From the NCBI RefSeq assembly GCF_003351865.1, contig NZ_CP022242.1, positions 1,054,001-1,118,000 of the forward strand: DNA of 64,000 nt, given 5' to 3'. Positions 35,921 to 47,477 of this stretch are shown here, one piece after another. The translations under genes were made by a program, and so were the position numbers. How positions within the stretch are numbered: position 1 is the first letter of the stretch; each line of letters begins with the position of its first letter. The notes under the pieces were generated by a model, which ran no database searches, had not been told where the DNA came from, and saw nothing but the letters and a program-made list of their open reading frames with translations. This DNA comes from Methanofervidicoccus sp. A16. Lineage in GTDB: Archaea; AGJL01; Methanococci; Methanococcales; Methanococcaceae.

Positions 35921-36203
35921 ACCTTAGTTCCCACCAAGTGTGATTAAAAGAATAATAAAAATAATCAATTATAAAAATATTAGATATCCTAAGTTCTTTC
36001 TGAACACTTAGGTAAGATAGAAAATCCTATTCTGAATCCTTGTATTAGAAGGTATTCAGAGGATCATTCTCCTTCAATATTATTTTTAAAATTTTTTGTA
36101 TCTAGGATGATAGAAGTTTTTTATTTTTTTTAAACCTTTTCTTTATTATTTTTATAATTATTTTTATTATTCTTTAAATTATCACTTTGATGGGAACTGG
36201 GGC
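35921..36203 (+). repeat. Family B repeat, complete
   Basis: Left end ACCTTAGTTCCCACCAAG, right end CTTTGATGGGAACTGGGG. Core CTTTCTGAACACTTAGG, GAAGGTATTCAGAGGATCAT and TAGGATGATAGAAGTTTTTT. It is followed without gap by a family A copy. Confidence 0.78.
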
Positions 36204-36368
36204 ATTAACAATAGCAGACTGTTAGGAAGGATCTACTCCACTTCTATAGTATCTTAGAGTATTCCAGGAAAAGATTATCTATCTCTTATTTTGATTTTAA
36301 TACCCTTCTTTTTATACTTTTATTATAATTATTATTCTTATCAGAATTTTTTTGATGGGAATTAGGGT
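36204..36368 (+). repeat. Family A repeat, left end shared with family B
   Basis: CATTAACAATAGCAGACTG, GGATCTACTCCACTTC, TATCTTAGAGTATTCC and right end TTTTTGATGGGAATTAGGGT. Confidence 0.72.
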
Positions 36369-36479
36369 TTATTATAGTTATAAACAAAAAAGAGTTTGCA
36401 TTAAAAACAACTACCATCAAGATCTCAATAAATAATAAGAATAATAATATTAAAAAAATAGTAAATCATAGCATTAATT

Positions 36480-36630
36480 AATGTGAAATCTCGTTTTCAT
36501 CTCTTGAGTATCTTAGAACGGGAGAGACAGTTTTAAAATTTTCTGCTAATCCTTTATTCTTAGAGGAGTTTTTTATTATTTTTATAATTCTTCTTATTCT
36601 TTAAACTATCCTTTTGATGGGAAGTAGGGT
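36480..36630 (+). repeat. Unclassified repeat element with family A-C right end
   Basis: D-like interior (CATCTCTTGAGTATC, CTGCTAATCCTTTATTC) joined to the right end CCTTTTGATGGGAAGTAGGG. Its left end is decayed. It may be a chimera of a D element and an A-C end. Confidence 0.4.
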
Positions 36631-37034
36631 TTATTATAATTTATCTTACTTATAATAAAATAGTATAAAAAGAATTGTTAAAACTAGATAAGAGATATAT
36701 GCTTTTTGAAATGTTCTTGAATATTGGAAAAAGGGGCGGATCCTTCTAACAGAGACTGTTGCTAGTAATCTATCTAACGTATTAATTCTTATATTTTTAT
36801 AATAATTTTTTCAATGACTTTTATTATTTTAAATTTTTAAATTTTATACGTTAAGTCAAATAAGTCTCTGTATCATAATTAAAAGTAATTATTACAAATA
36901 AAAAATTTAAGAAATAATATATATAGGTAAAATTAGTAAAAACTAATCAATAAATTTCAAAGATCGACAACAAGGTCTTACTTTTTATCCGTATATGCTC
37001 CCTTTTATAACTGATAAAATCTTTAGGTGATAAT

Positions 37035-37235
37035 GTGAAAATTGAAATAAATGAGAACTACTGTAAAGGATGCGATATTTGTATATTCATATGTCCAAGA
37101 GATGTGTTTGTAAAATCTGAAAAATTAAATAAAAAAGGTATTTATCCACCTATACCTAAATATCCTGAGAATTGTACCAAGTGCCAGCTTTGTGTATTAC
37201 AGTGTCCAGATCAGGCTATTTCTCTCTTGGATTAA
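37035..37235 (+). CDS. Small 2[4Fe-4S] ferredoxin, KorD/PorD-like
   Basis: 66 aa with two clusters, CKGCDICIFICPRDVF and CTKCQLCVLQCPDQAI. The insertion between them (KSEKLNKKGIYPPIPKYPEN) is the pattern of the delta subunit of 2-oxoacid:ferredoxin oxidoreductases (KorD-type). No alpha, beta or gamma subunit gene is adjacent, so it may be a free-standing subunit or an independent ferredoxin. It starts at GTG, with AGGTGA 4 nt upstream. It converges with the rRNA operon; the RNase P RNA gene ends 70 nt away. Confidence 0.85.
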   Translation: MKIEINENYCKGCDICIFICPRDVFVKSEKLNKKGIYPPIPKYPENCTKCQLCVLQCPDQAISLLD

Positions 37236-37304
37236 ATATTTTTTTAATACAAATAATCGACATATTTAGATGTATCAATATATTATTAAAAAATAAAATT
37301 TTCC

Positions 37305-37547
37305 ATGGCATGGGGGCTATAGCCCGCCTTCTGTAATTTCGGCGACATTCGGCTAAGCGCTGAACGCTTGCACCCGTGCAGAATGGCCTCGTTTCACCGG
37401 CCCCTTGGAGCTCCTCAATTTGCTATCATCGTCATCGTTCCAAGACCGTGTCGTTTCTGTAGGCCATTCAGCCCCTCTCGGGGCATGATGCACTTTATGG
37501 GTGGGCGGAGCTTCCTCCTTACGGAGAGTCGCCAGCCCCCTTGCCAT
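37305..37547 (-). ncRNA. rnpB: RNase P RNA (Methanococcus-type)
   Basis: GC-rich RNA gene just after 5S rRNA. The two ends pair to form P1: AUGGCA-A-GGGGGCU at 37534-37547 with AGCCCCC-A-UGCCAU at 37305-37318, one A/A mismatch. The universal regions are visible on the minus strand: GGAGGAAGCTCCGCCC near the 5' side (CR I), CTACAGAAACGACAC (CR IV-like) and ATTACAGAAGGCGGGCTATA before the 3' end (CR V), where GGCGGGC can pair with GCTCCGCCC to form P4. About 243 nt is the compact size of Methanococcales (type M) RNase P RNA. A T-rich tract follows. Confidence 0.88.
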
Positions 37548-37574
37548 GGTTTGTTGAAAATTGTTAAAAAAGAG
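37548..37574 (-). terminator. T-rich tract between 5S rRNA and RNase P RNA
   Basis: On the minus strand CTTTTTTAACAATTTTC follows 5S within a few bases; archaeal terminators are T-runs. Only 27 nt separate 5S from RNase P RNA, with no TATA-like element in the gap, so readthrough or processing would be needed for RNase P RNA expression. Confidence 0.45.
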
Positions 37575-37693
37575 TGGCTGACGGCGTCGCCCCGTTCCCA
37601 CCCAAAGGCAGTACTTGGGGCATCGCTGGAGGGCTTAATTTCCGAGATCGGGACGGGATCGGATGTAGCCCCTCCGCTATGGCCGTCATGCCA
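37575..37693 (-). rRNA. rrf: 5S ribosomal RNA
   Basis: 119 nt. The ends form helix I (TGGC-A-TGACGGC with GCCGTCA-GCCA). Internal signatures are CCATAGCGGAGGGGCTAC, CCCGATCTCGGAAATTAAG, AGTACTGCCTTTGGGTGGGA and GGGGCGACGCC. It lies about 37 nt downstream of the mature 23S 3' end. Confidence 0.93.
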
Positions 37694-37703
37694 GGTAAAA
37701 AAC

Positions 37704-37723
37704 GCCCCATAAGCCCCCGTACC
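37704..37723 (-). other. 23S processing stem, 3' strand
   Basis: GGTACGGGGGCTTATGGGGC on the minus strand, perfectly complementary over 20 bases to the 5' strand at 40748-40767. See the bulge-helix-bulge finding. Confidence 0.85.
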
Positions 37724-37730
37724 TTTAAGT

Positions 37731-40740
<3,010 letters not shown>

Positions 40741-40747
40741 ATCACCA

Positions 40748-40767
40748 GGTACGGGGGCTTATGGGGC
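40748..40767 (-). other. 23S processing stem, 5' strand
   Basis: GCCCCATAAGCCCCCGTACC on the minus strand, partner of 37704-37723. An additional short hairpin lies upstream (TCGATCCATGATC pairing with GGTCATGGATCGA, about 40785-40820) between tRNA-Ala and 23S. Confidence 0.85.
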
Positions 40768-40830
40768 CCTCATCTCCCTTCGGGCTATCGATCCATGACC
40801 CCCAAGATCATGGATCGAAAAAAATAAAAG

Positions 40831-40903
<73 letters not shown>

Positions 40904-40910
40904 ATGATGT

Positions 40911-40945
40911 AAGCCTGCAACCATTTAGTGCCTGGTAACGACCGG
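40911..40945 (-). other. 16S processing stem, 3' strand
   Basis: Pairs with 42465-42499: CCGGTCGTTACCAGG and TGGTTGCAGGCTT segments with an internal 4-bp helix and 3-nt bulges, the archaeal endonuclease site. Confidence 0.85.
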
Positions 40946-40954
40946 CTTTTTTCC

Positions 40955-42443
<1,489 letters not shown>

Positions 42444-42464
42444 TAAAATGGAGTACGGTCATTT

Positions 42465-42499
42465 CCGGTCGTTACCAGGTATCACTTGGTTGCAGGCTT
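42465..42499 (-). other. 16S processing stem, 5' strand
   Basis: AAGCCTGCAACCA, AGTG, ATA, CCTGGTAACGACCGG on the minus strand, partner of 40911-40945. Confidence 0.85.
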
Positions 42500-42511
42500 A
42501 CATCCAACCTA

Positions 42512-42532
42512 AGTCCTCGACTTAGGTTATCA
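42512..42532 (-). promoter_or_regulatory. Palindrome in the rRNA leader
   Basis: CCTAAGTC-GAG-GACTTAGG: a perfect 8-bp inverted repeat with a 3-nt loop, 13 nt upstream of the 16S processing stem. It could fold in the pre-rRNA leader or be an operator. The rRNA promoter should lie further up; TGCAAAG at 42536-42542 resembles the start-site box of methanococcal stable RNA genes. Confidence 0.5.
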
Positions 42533-42594
42533 CTCCTTTGCATAAAATAACACCGTACAGAATGTTGTATTGTTTTTAGGATTAGAACGATTGA

Positions 42595-42606
42595 GGTATA
42601 AATATT
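42595..42606. promoter_or_regulatory. TATA-like element between the rRNA operon and the DUF2098 gene
   Basis: GGTATAAATATT on the plus strand, AATATTTATACC on the minus strand. Position suits a start near 42630 for the DUF2098 gene or near 42570 for the rRNA operon; I cannot decide between them. Confidence 0.35.
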
Positions 42607-42661
42607 AAAATTATTATAATTATTATAAATTATAAAATGACTGAATACTGAAGGTGAAAAA

Positions 42662-42943
42662 ATGGTTGTAGCGCTAGATGTGAACGGTAGAGATATATCT
42701 ATAGGTTCCTATGTAAGATACATAAATACAGGTACTACAGGTATTGTAAAGAATATTTTAGAGAAGGAAGGAGAGATCTGGGTACTTTTAGATAACGATC
42801 TGATGTATAAACCTGAAAAATTAGAGATCATTGAATATAAGAAAAAAGAAGATAGAGTAGTTAAGGAGAAAATAGAGGATATTATTGAAAAAGAGGAAAT
42901 AAAAGATATAGAATCAAATATAGACGCCTGTGGTGCTGGATAG
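42662..42943 (+). CDS. DUF2098 family methanogen protein
   Basis: 93 aa. VNGRDISIGSYVRYINTGTT, GIVKNILEKEGEIWVLLDND and YKPEKLEIIE form a small SH3/KOW-like beta barrel, the DUF2098 domain conserved in methanogens. The remaining 35 residues are a charged helix ending in IDACGAG. Function is not known. The start ATG has GGTGA 4 nt upstream. It is divergent from the rRNA operon and convergent with the SelA-like gene. Confidence 0.85.
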   Translation: MVVALDVNGRDISIGSYVRYINTGTTGIVKNILEKEGEIWVLLDNDLMYKPEKLEIIEYKKKEDRVVKEKIEDIIEKEEIKDIESNIDACGAG

Positions 42944-42984
42944 ATCCCTTATTTAAAAATTAGTTAAGAATAAATAAAATTATT

Positions 42985-44058
42985 CTATCCTTTAATCTTT
43001 TGATAAGAGTCTAGTATAGCATTCAGTATATAAGTATCCGATATCCTAGAGGCATCCTTGGAACAGAAATCTATTCTTAAGGTTTTACTAGCACCAGGCA
43101 TTCCTGCCGCTGTAATAGTTATTATACCGTAGTTTTCTAAGAGTTTCATTGCCAACTGGACGGACTCTTCCTCTGACAGTGATGTTATGGCAAATCCAGT
43201 AGGTGTTCTCTCACTTTCTATCCCTACTGAAGTTAATGGTGTTAGATCTATTTCCCTCGCCCTATTAAATGCCTCTCTCAATTTCTGGAAACTAAAACTC
43301 TCCAATGCATTTACCATACCTGCTAAAACTGGTGCCTGGGCTTCCAATCCATACTTTAAACCTTCCTCGTATATAGTATCCACTAGATCTATATCTCCAG
43401 CCAAGAGACCAGCCCTTGGACCATCCATTAACTTATCTGTACTTGTAACCACTAAATGAGCATTTAGTTTTAAGGCTGGAGGCTGATTATAGAGTAACCT
43501 CAACCTAGCTCCCGAGGCATCATCTATAAAGGATATACTGTCTTTTTTACTACATTGAGAAAGTATATCCTTAAGGTGTTTTATATCTACTACTTTATGG
43601 TCCATAGTGGCCCCAGTTATAATAGTTAGGGTATTTTTATCTATTCTATTTAAAATCTCCCCTACATTATCACTTTCAAAATATGGAATATCAAATATCT
43701 TGCAACTCCTTGGAATAGAAGGATGGGATGGTCTCTTCGGCAGATAGTGTATTACTTCATCTATCTCCTTAGATAGTGCCATTATAGTAGAGAGTATTGC
43801 TGAAGAGGTTCTATTAAATCCCACTGCTTTATGAATGTTAGGATCACCTCCTAAGTGTTGAAGTCCTACCTTATTCAACTTCTCTGAGAATACAGCGGGT
43901 CCTATGTAAGTATCTAGTATATCCATGTCAGTTTTTTTCAACTTAAATCCTCCACTCATACCTGTAAGATCGTATAAGTACTCTCTACCTTTTGTTTCTA
44001 TAATATTTAGTATTATTTCTCTAACTTTTTTTATTCTCTCCATTTCTGAATTTATCAT
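42985..44058 (-). CDS. PLP-dependent SelA-like enzyme (MJ0158 family)
   Basis: 357 aa fold-type I PLP enzyme. The Schiff-base lysine is in TSTDKLMDGPRAGLLAGD, the SelA-like GPRAG motif. GATMDHKVVDIKHLK and FIDDASGARLRL hold the cofactor aspartate. The family (TIGR03576) resembles bacterial selenocysteine synthase, but the archaeal member MJ0158 was reported inactive in that reaction, and archaea use PSTK/SepSecS instead. A real function is unknown. I start at ATG 44058 with GGTGA 5 nt upstream; GTG 44067 is inside the Shine-Dalgarno. Confidence 0.85.
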   Translation of the reverse strand: MINSEMERIKKVREIILNIIETKGREYLYDLTGMSGGFKLKKTDMDILDTYIGPAVFSEKLNKVGLQHLGGDPNIHKAVGFNRTSSAILSTIMALSKEIDEVIHYLPKRPSHPSIPRSCKIFDIPYFESDNVGEILNRIDKNTLTIITGATMDHKVVDIKHLKDILSQCSKKDSISFIDDASGARLRLLYNQPPALKLNAHLVVTSTDKLMDGPRAGLLAGDIDLVDTIYEEGLKYGLEAQAPVLAGMVNALESFSFQKLREAFNRAREIDLTPLTSVGIESERTPTGFAITSLSEEESVQLAMKLLENYGIITITAAGMPGASKTLRIDFCSKDASRISDTYILNAILDSYQKIKG

Positions 44059-44364
44059 TGACCTCACCGATATACTTTTTCTTATTAAAAATAATTATTA
44101 TAGTAAAATAGTATTTAAAAAAATCTAAATTTACTCCAATAATTCAATAAATTATTATAAAAGTGGTAAAAAATAACCACAATTTTCTATTTTTTTGAGA
44201 GAAACTTTTATAACAAAGTTTTATTTTGGTATACTTGTTTTAATATGGATACAAAGAGTAATATAACATAAATGCTTATAATATAAAGTAATTTTTTAAT
44301 TATTATTTTTTATATTTGAGATTAAGTATATTCTAACATTCGGTAAATTTTTTTAATAAGTATA
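44059..44364. other. 0.3-kb spacer at the left edge of the accessory island
   Basis: AT-rich, with none of the dispersed repeats A-D. ACTTTTATAACAAAG near 44204 could be a promoter element. Nothing else is recognisable. Confidence 0.4.
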
Positions 44365-45486
44365 GTGCAAAATTCAAACTCCCAATTTCATAGGAGATTA
44401 CAGCGTTTTATGGCCGAATTCGACCCATCTCCACGAATGATAAGACAGAGGGCTCTTTTAGAGTTTATAAACACTAAACAAATGAGTATCGAAGATAGGC
44501 TAAAATTAGAAGCTCTTTTTAGCTACTATCTCGGTGTTATTGACTCTAAAACTATAGTACTCTATAATAGATCCCAGGAAACCTTATTGAAGCTCCCCTA
44601 TTTAACTAGATTTAATAGTGAGAGTAATCTTTACAGCAAAATAGACCAACTATATACTTTATTTGAGAATGCTATAGAGAAGCACGTAGATAAGAGAGGA
44701 AAAGGAGATGCCGTTTTTTTAACCTTAACTTTGGACCCTAAAAACTTTAGAAATATTGTAGATGCGTCTAAAGAATCTCCTAAAGCCCTAAATAGGTTTT
44801 TTTCATTCATAAAAAAGAGATTAAAGAGCGAATACGAAAAATTAAAGATTAAATGCAAAAAAGAAAAACTGAAAAAGGAAGTTAGAAAGAAATACATAAG
44901 TAGGCTTAAAAAACTAAAGAAACTGGTAAAAAAACTGGATTATATCAACGTTGTAGAGTTTCAACGTAATGGAATGGTTCATTTCCATATCGTTATATTT
45001 GGTATTGACTGGTTAATTCCACAGAAAGAGTTATCTAAAATCTGGGAAAAATACGGAATGGGAAAGATAGTTCATATTTACCGTTTAAAGTTTAGTGATA
45101 ACGAAGGAGATTTTATATTCTACAAAAATAAACCAAAAAACACCAAAACCAACAGTATAACTGATTATCTAACAAAATACCTAAAAAAGGCGTTTTATGA
45201 TAAATCTGAACTGTCTTTATTCTGGTTAACTAATAAAAGATTTTTTACTTATAGCAGATCTTTACTTAAAAAAGAGGAAAAGGAAATACCAAAAATAAAA
45301 TTGAGTAGATGGGAGTTTATTGGAGTTTTCGATACTGATATTTTTGATAGATACACCGATGAGGAGTTTATAGAACTATTTGTATATAAAATCCGTCGAT
45401 ACCGTCGGAGGATTAAGTTTACTCCATTCTGTCCAGTAGGGAGTAATACTGTGGTACATGTGTGGGACTATGGACTGTCATTTTAG
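44365..45486 (+). CDS. rep: Rolling-circle replication initiator (HUH endonuclease)
   Basis: 373 aa Rep. The three conserved motifs of HUH initiators occur in order: motif 1 VFLTLTLDP (about 126-134), motif 2 GMVHFHIVIFG with the metal-binding HxH (about 206-216), and motif 3 ITDYLTKYLKKA with the nicking tyrosine and following lysine (about 270-281). A basic helical insertion (many Lys, 155-195) separates motifs 1 and 2. It would nick a plasmid origin and prime rolling-circle replication. The GTG start at 44365 lacks a Shine-Dalgarno; ATG 44410 is an alternative. The frame is intact. The most similar plasmid group cannot be told from sequence alone. Confidence 0.85.
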   Translation: MQNSNSQFHRRLQRFMAEFDPSPRMIRQRALLEFINTKQMSIEDRLKLEALFSYYLGVIDSKTIVLYNRSQETLLKLPYLTRFNSESNLYSKIDQLYTLFENAIEKHVDKRGKGDAVFLTLTLDPKNFRNIVDASKESPKALNRFFSFIKKRLKSEYEKLKIKCKKEKLKKEVRKKYISRLKKLKKLVKKLDYINVVEFQRNGMVHFHIVIFGIDWLIPQKELSKIWEKYGMGKIVHIYRLKFSDNEGDFIFYKNKPKNTKTNSITDYLTKYLKKAFYDKSELSLFWLTNKRFFTYSRSLLKKEEKEIPKIKLSRWEFIGVFDTDIFDRYTDEEFIELFVYKIRRYRRRIKFTPFCPVGSNTVVHVWDYGLSF

Positions 45487-45585
45487 TTCAAAAACATGAC
45501 GTCGACGACACTATCGACACCACCACCGTATTATTTGAATATATTATATAGGGAGTGCTGATTTCTTCACCTTTATAGTGCTTAT

Positions 45586-45612
45586 AGTGGTCTTATTCTA
45601 CATAAGAACACT
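45586..45612 (+). promoter_or_regulatory. Hairpin between rep and the next gene, candidate nick site
   Basis: AGTGGTCTTAT-TCTAC-ATAAGAACACT: an 11-bp stem with one mismatch and a 5-nt loop, 100 nt after the rep stop. Rolling-circle origins often expose the nick site in such a loop; it could equally be a terminator-like structure. Confidence 0.45.
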
Positions 45613-45664
45613 TAGAACATAGGGAGATTTTGACTGATATTACTATACTATAGGGAGGGAAATT

Positions 45665-46174
45665 ATGGAGTGTAAAACCTATTGTTCCATAGGTGAGGAT
45701 GATATACAGTGGAAAATAAAAATACCACACACTGTCTGTAGAGCATTATATAACTCTGTATTTATAGCCCAATTTGATGTGTTTAAACGTGCTGGTTTCT
45801 CAATAGCTTTTGGTATAATGATAACCTGTGAAGTTGATAAAGAGGAGGTATTGATATGCGAAGAGAGTGTATTTTTAACTAAGGAGGAGTTTAAAAAACT
45901 TATTGAACTGTTTGAGGAGGCATATAGTAAAATGGATGAAATATTAGATTCAAAACTTTTGGATATAACTGTACCCAATCGACCCCATGGTGTATTTCAT
46001 GACTCTGTAGGAGTAATAATATTAGGTACTTCTGCAGTATTGTTTATCAACCATAAATTTAAAACTGGAGAGACAACCGAAACGATCTACGGGATAAGAA
46101 TATTTATAAAAAAAGAGGACTTCGAAAAACTTATTGAGTTTTTAAAGGAGGTTTATAATAAACTATTATTTTAG
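45665..46174 (+). CDS. Unknown protein with duplicated half, in the Rep island
   Basis: 169 aa, no family recognised. It appears built of two related halves: each has a beta-rich stretch (SIAFGIMITCEV; VGVIILGTSAVLF) and then a similar helix, FLTKEEFKKLIELFEEAYSK at about 77-96 and FIKKEDFEKLIEFLKEVYNK at about 147-166. The strand-plus-helix pattern with (T/K)KE(E/D)F.KLIE faintly recalls PC4-like single-strand DNA-binding domains, which would suit a rolling-circle replicon, but this is speculative. Good Shine-Dalgarno (AGGGAGG) before the ATG. Codes on the same strand as rep. Confidence 0.7.
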   Translation: MECKTYCSIGEDDIQWKIKIPHTVCRALYNSVFIAQFDVFKRAGFSIAFGIMITCEVDKEEVLICEESVFLTKEEFKKLIELFEEAYSKMDEILDSKLLDITVPNRPHGVFHDSVGVIILGTSAVLFINHKFKTGETTETIYGIRIFIKKEDFEKLIEFLKEVYNKLLF

Positions 46175-46179
46175 TATAT

Positions 46180-46890
46180 CTACTCCCAGAATACTGGGAT
46201 AGAGAATACTGAATACCTACTCCAGAGTACTGGGATATGGAGTACTGGATACTTACTCCCAGTACTGGGATAGAGAATACTGGATATCTACTCCCAGAAT
46301 ACTGGAATATGGAGTACTGGATATCTGGAATAAGCACCTACTCCAGAGTACTGGAATATGGAGTACTGGATACTTACTCCAGAATACTAGATAGAGAATA
46401 CTGAATACCTACTCCAGAGTACTGGAATATGGAATACTGAATACCTACTCCAGAGTACTGGAATATGGAATACTGAATACCTACTCCAGAGTACTGGAAT
46501 ATGGAATACTGAATACCTACTCCAGAGTACTGGAATATGGAATACTGAATACCTACTCCAGAGTACTGGAATATGGAATACTGAATACCTACTCCAGAGT
46601 ACTGGAATATGGAATACTGAATACCTACTCCAGAGTACTGGAATATGGAATACTGAATACCTACTCCAGAGTACTGGAATATGGAATACTGAATACCTAC
46701 TCCAGAGTACTGGAATATGGAATACTGAATACCTACTCCAGAGTACTGGAATATGGAATACTGAATACCTACTCCAGAGTACTGGGATAGGGAGTACTGG
46801 ATATCTGGAATAAGCACCTACTCCCAGTACTGGGATATGGAATACTGAATATCTACTCCCAGAATACTGGGATAGAGAATACTGGATACC
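46180..46890. repeat. 0.7-kb tandem array of 36-bp units
   Basis: Ten perfect head-to-tail copies of a 36-bp unit occupy 46409-46768 (unit starts CTACTCCAGAGTACTGGAAT and ends ATGGAATACTGAATAC). Each unit is two related 18-bp halves, each with a (A/G)(A/G)TACTG core. On both sides (46180-46408, 46769-46890) the pattern continues in diverged copies at the same 18-bp rhythm. Two of these hold the perfect palindrome CCCAGTACTGGG (46258-46269, 46823-46834). The segment GGATATCTGGAATAAGCAC occurs at both 46318 and 46798. It looks like an iteron or partition array; the array is not a gene. Confidence 0.9.
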
Positions 46891-47002
46891 TATAAAACAT
46901 ATATTTCTACCAACTACCATCTACTACTATAAATTAAATCATTGGTAATTGCTTAAGCGATATAGGGATTTTAAAAAAATAGGGAATATTACAGTAGTTG
47001 GG

Positions 47003-47317
47003 ATTTTTTGACTACTAACGTGTTTCTCTATTTTTTATATTCTGGAATAGATATCTTGCTATCTTGATTTTTTGAGTAATTCTTTTTATTGAATACTGTG
47101 ATTTTGTGGTTAATGTAAATCTGTGAGTACTTCAATTTTGAATTAATTCAATTTTAAAATAATGCAATCTTGAATTAATTCACTTTTTTGAGTAATTAAC
47201 TTTTTAAAATAGTCCAGTTTTTTGAATATCCAAATTTTTGGACATTTTTGACAAAATAGTTTCATTTTTGGCTAATGTGTCTCATTTTTGAAACAACTGT
47301 TTCATTTTTGAAACTAT
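47003..47317. repeat. Cluster of TTTTTGA motifs with short palindromes
   Basis: About nine TTTTTG(A/G) motifs on the plus strand within 315 bases (for example at 47004, 47068, 47183, 47218, 47235, 47245, 47263, 47284, 47303). The last three extend to TCATTTTTG, two of them to TCATTTTTGAAAC; GTTTCATTTTTGAAAC (47299-47314) is a 6-bp hairpin. Spacing is irregular, 10 to 115 bases. Possible protein-binding sites next to the 36-bp array. Confidence 0.55.
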
Positions 47318-47382
47318 AAACTATTTATAGAAGATTATTGTAAAATTGACAGCAAAAAATAGCCTCTCTTAAGAACCGAAGT

Positions 47383-47421
47383 AGTTATAAAAAAATAGTG
47401 GGATCCCTTACAGGGATCCCA
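47383..47421 (+). promoter_or_regulatory. TATA-like element followed by a GGGATCCC hairpin
   Basis: GTTATAAAAAAATAG at 47383-47397 is followed by TGGGATCCC-TTACA-GGGATCCCA (47399-47421), a perfect 9-bp stem with a 5-nt loop. Because GGGATCCC is itself a palindrome, the site is both a direct and an inverted repeat. Candidate double-strand origin, operator or structured leader. Confidence 0.5.
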
Positions 47422-47477
47422 TAACCACAACGGAAAGGATACCACAAAGGTACACGGAGGTGTATGGGGTGTATAAT

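Larger units (their letters stand above)
35643..37034. other. 1.4-kb repeat-rich spacer
   Basis: Family B (35921-36203) fused to family A (36204-36368), an unclassified element ending at 36630, and a decayed inverted family A copy (about 36690-36775: GGGGCGGATCCTTCTAAC, AGACTGTTGCTAG). The last 250 bases are AT-rich, with D-like text near 36925-36990. No gene. Confidence 0.55.

Noticed and set aside
42985-44058. Naming the gene selA (selenocysteine synthase)
   Set aside because: Archaea form Sec-tRNA by PSTK and SepSecS; the MJ0158 family is only SelA-like.
46409-46768. CRISPR array
   Set aside because: Units are contiguous and identical with no unique spacers.
46374-46920. Minus-strand frames of 147 and 177 codons encoding a 12-residue repeat protein (Y/Q/S-rich)
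   Set aside because: They arise because the 36-bp unit is a multiple of three and lacks stops; several frames are open at once, the composition is unlike the neighbours, and no ribosome site leads in.
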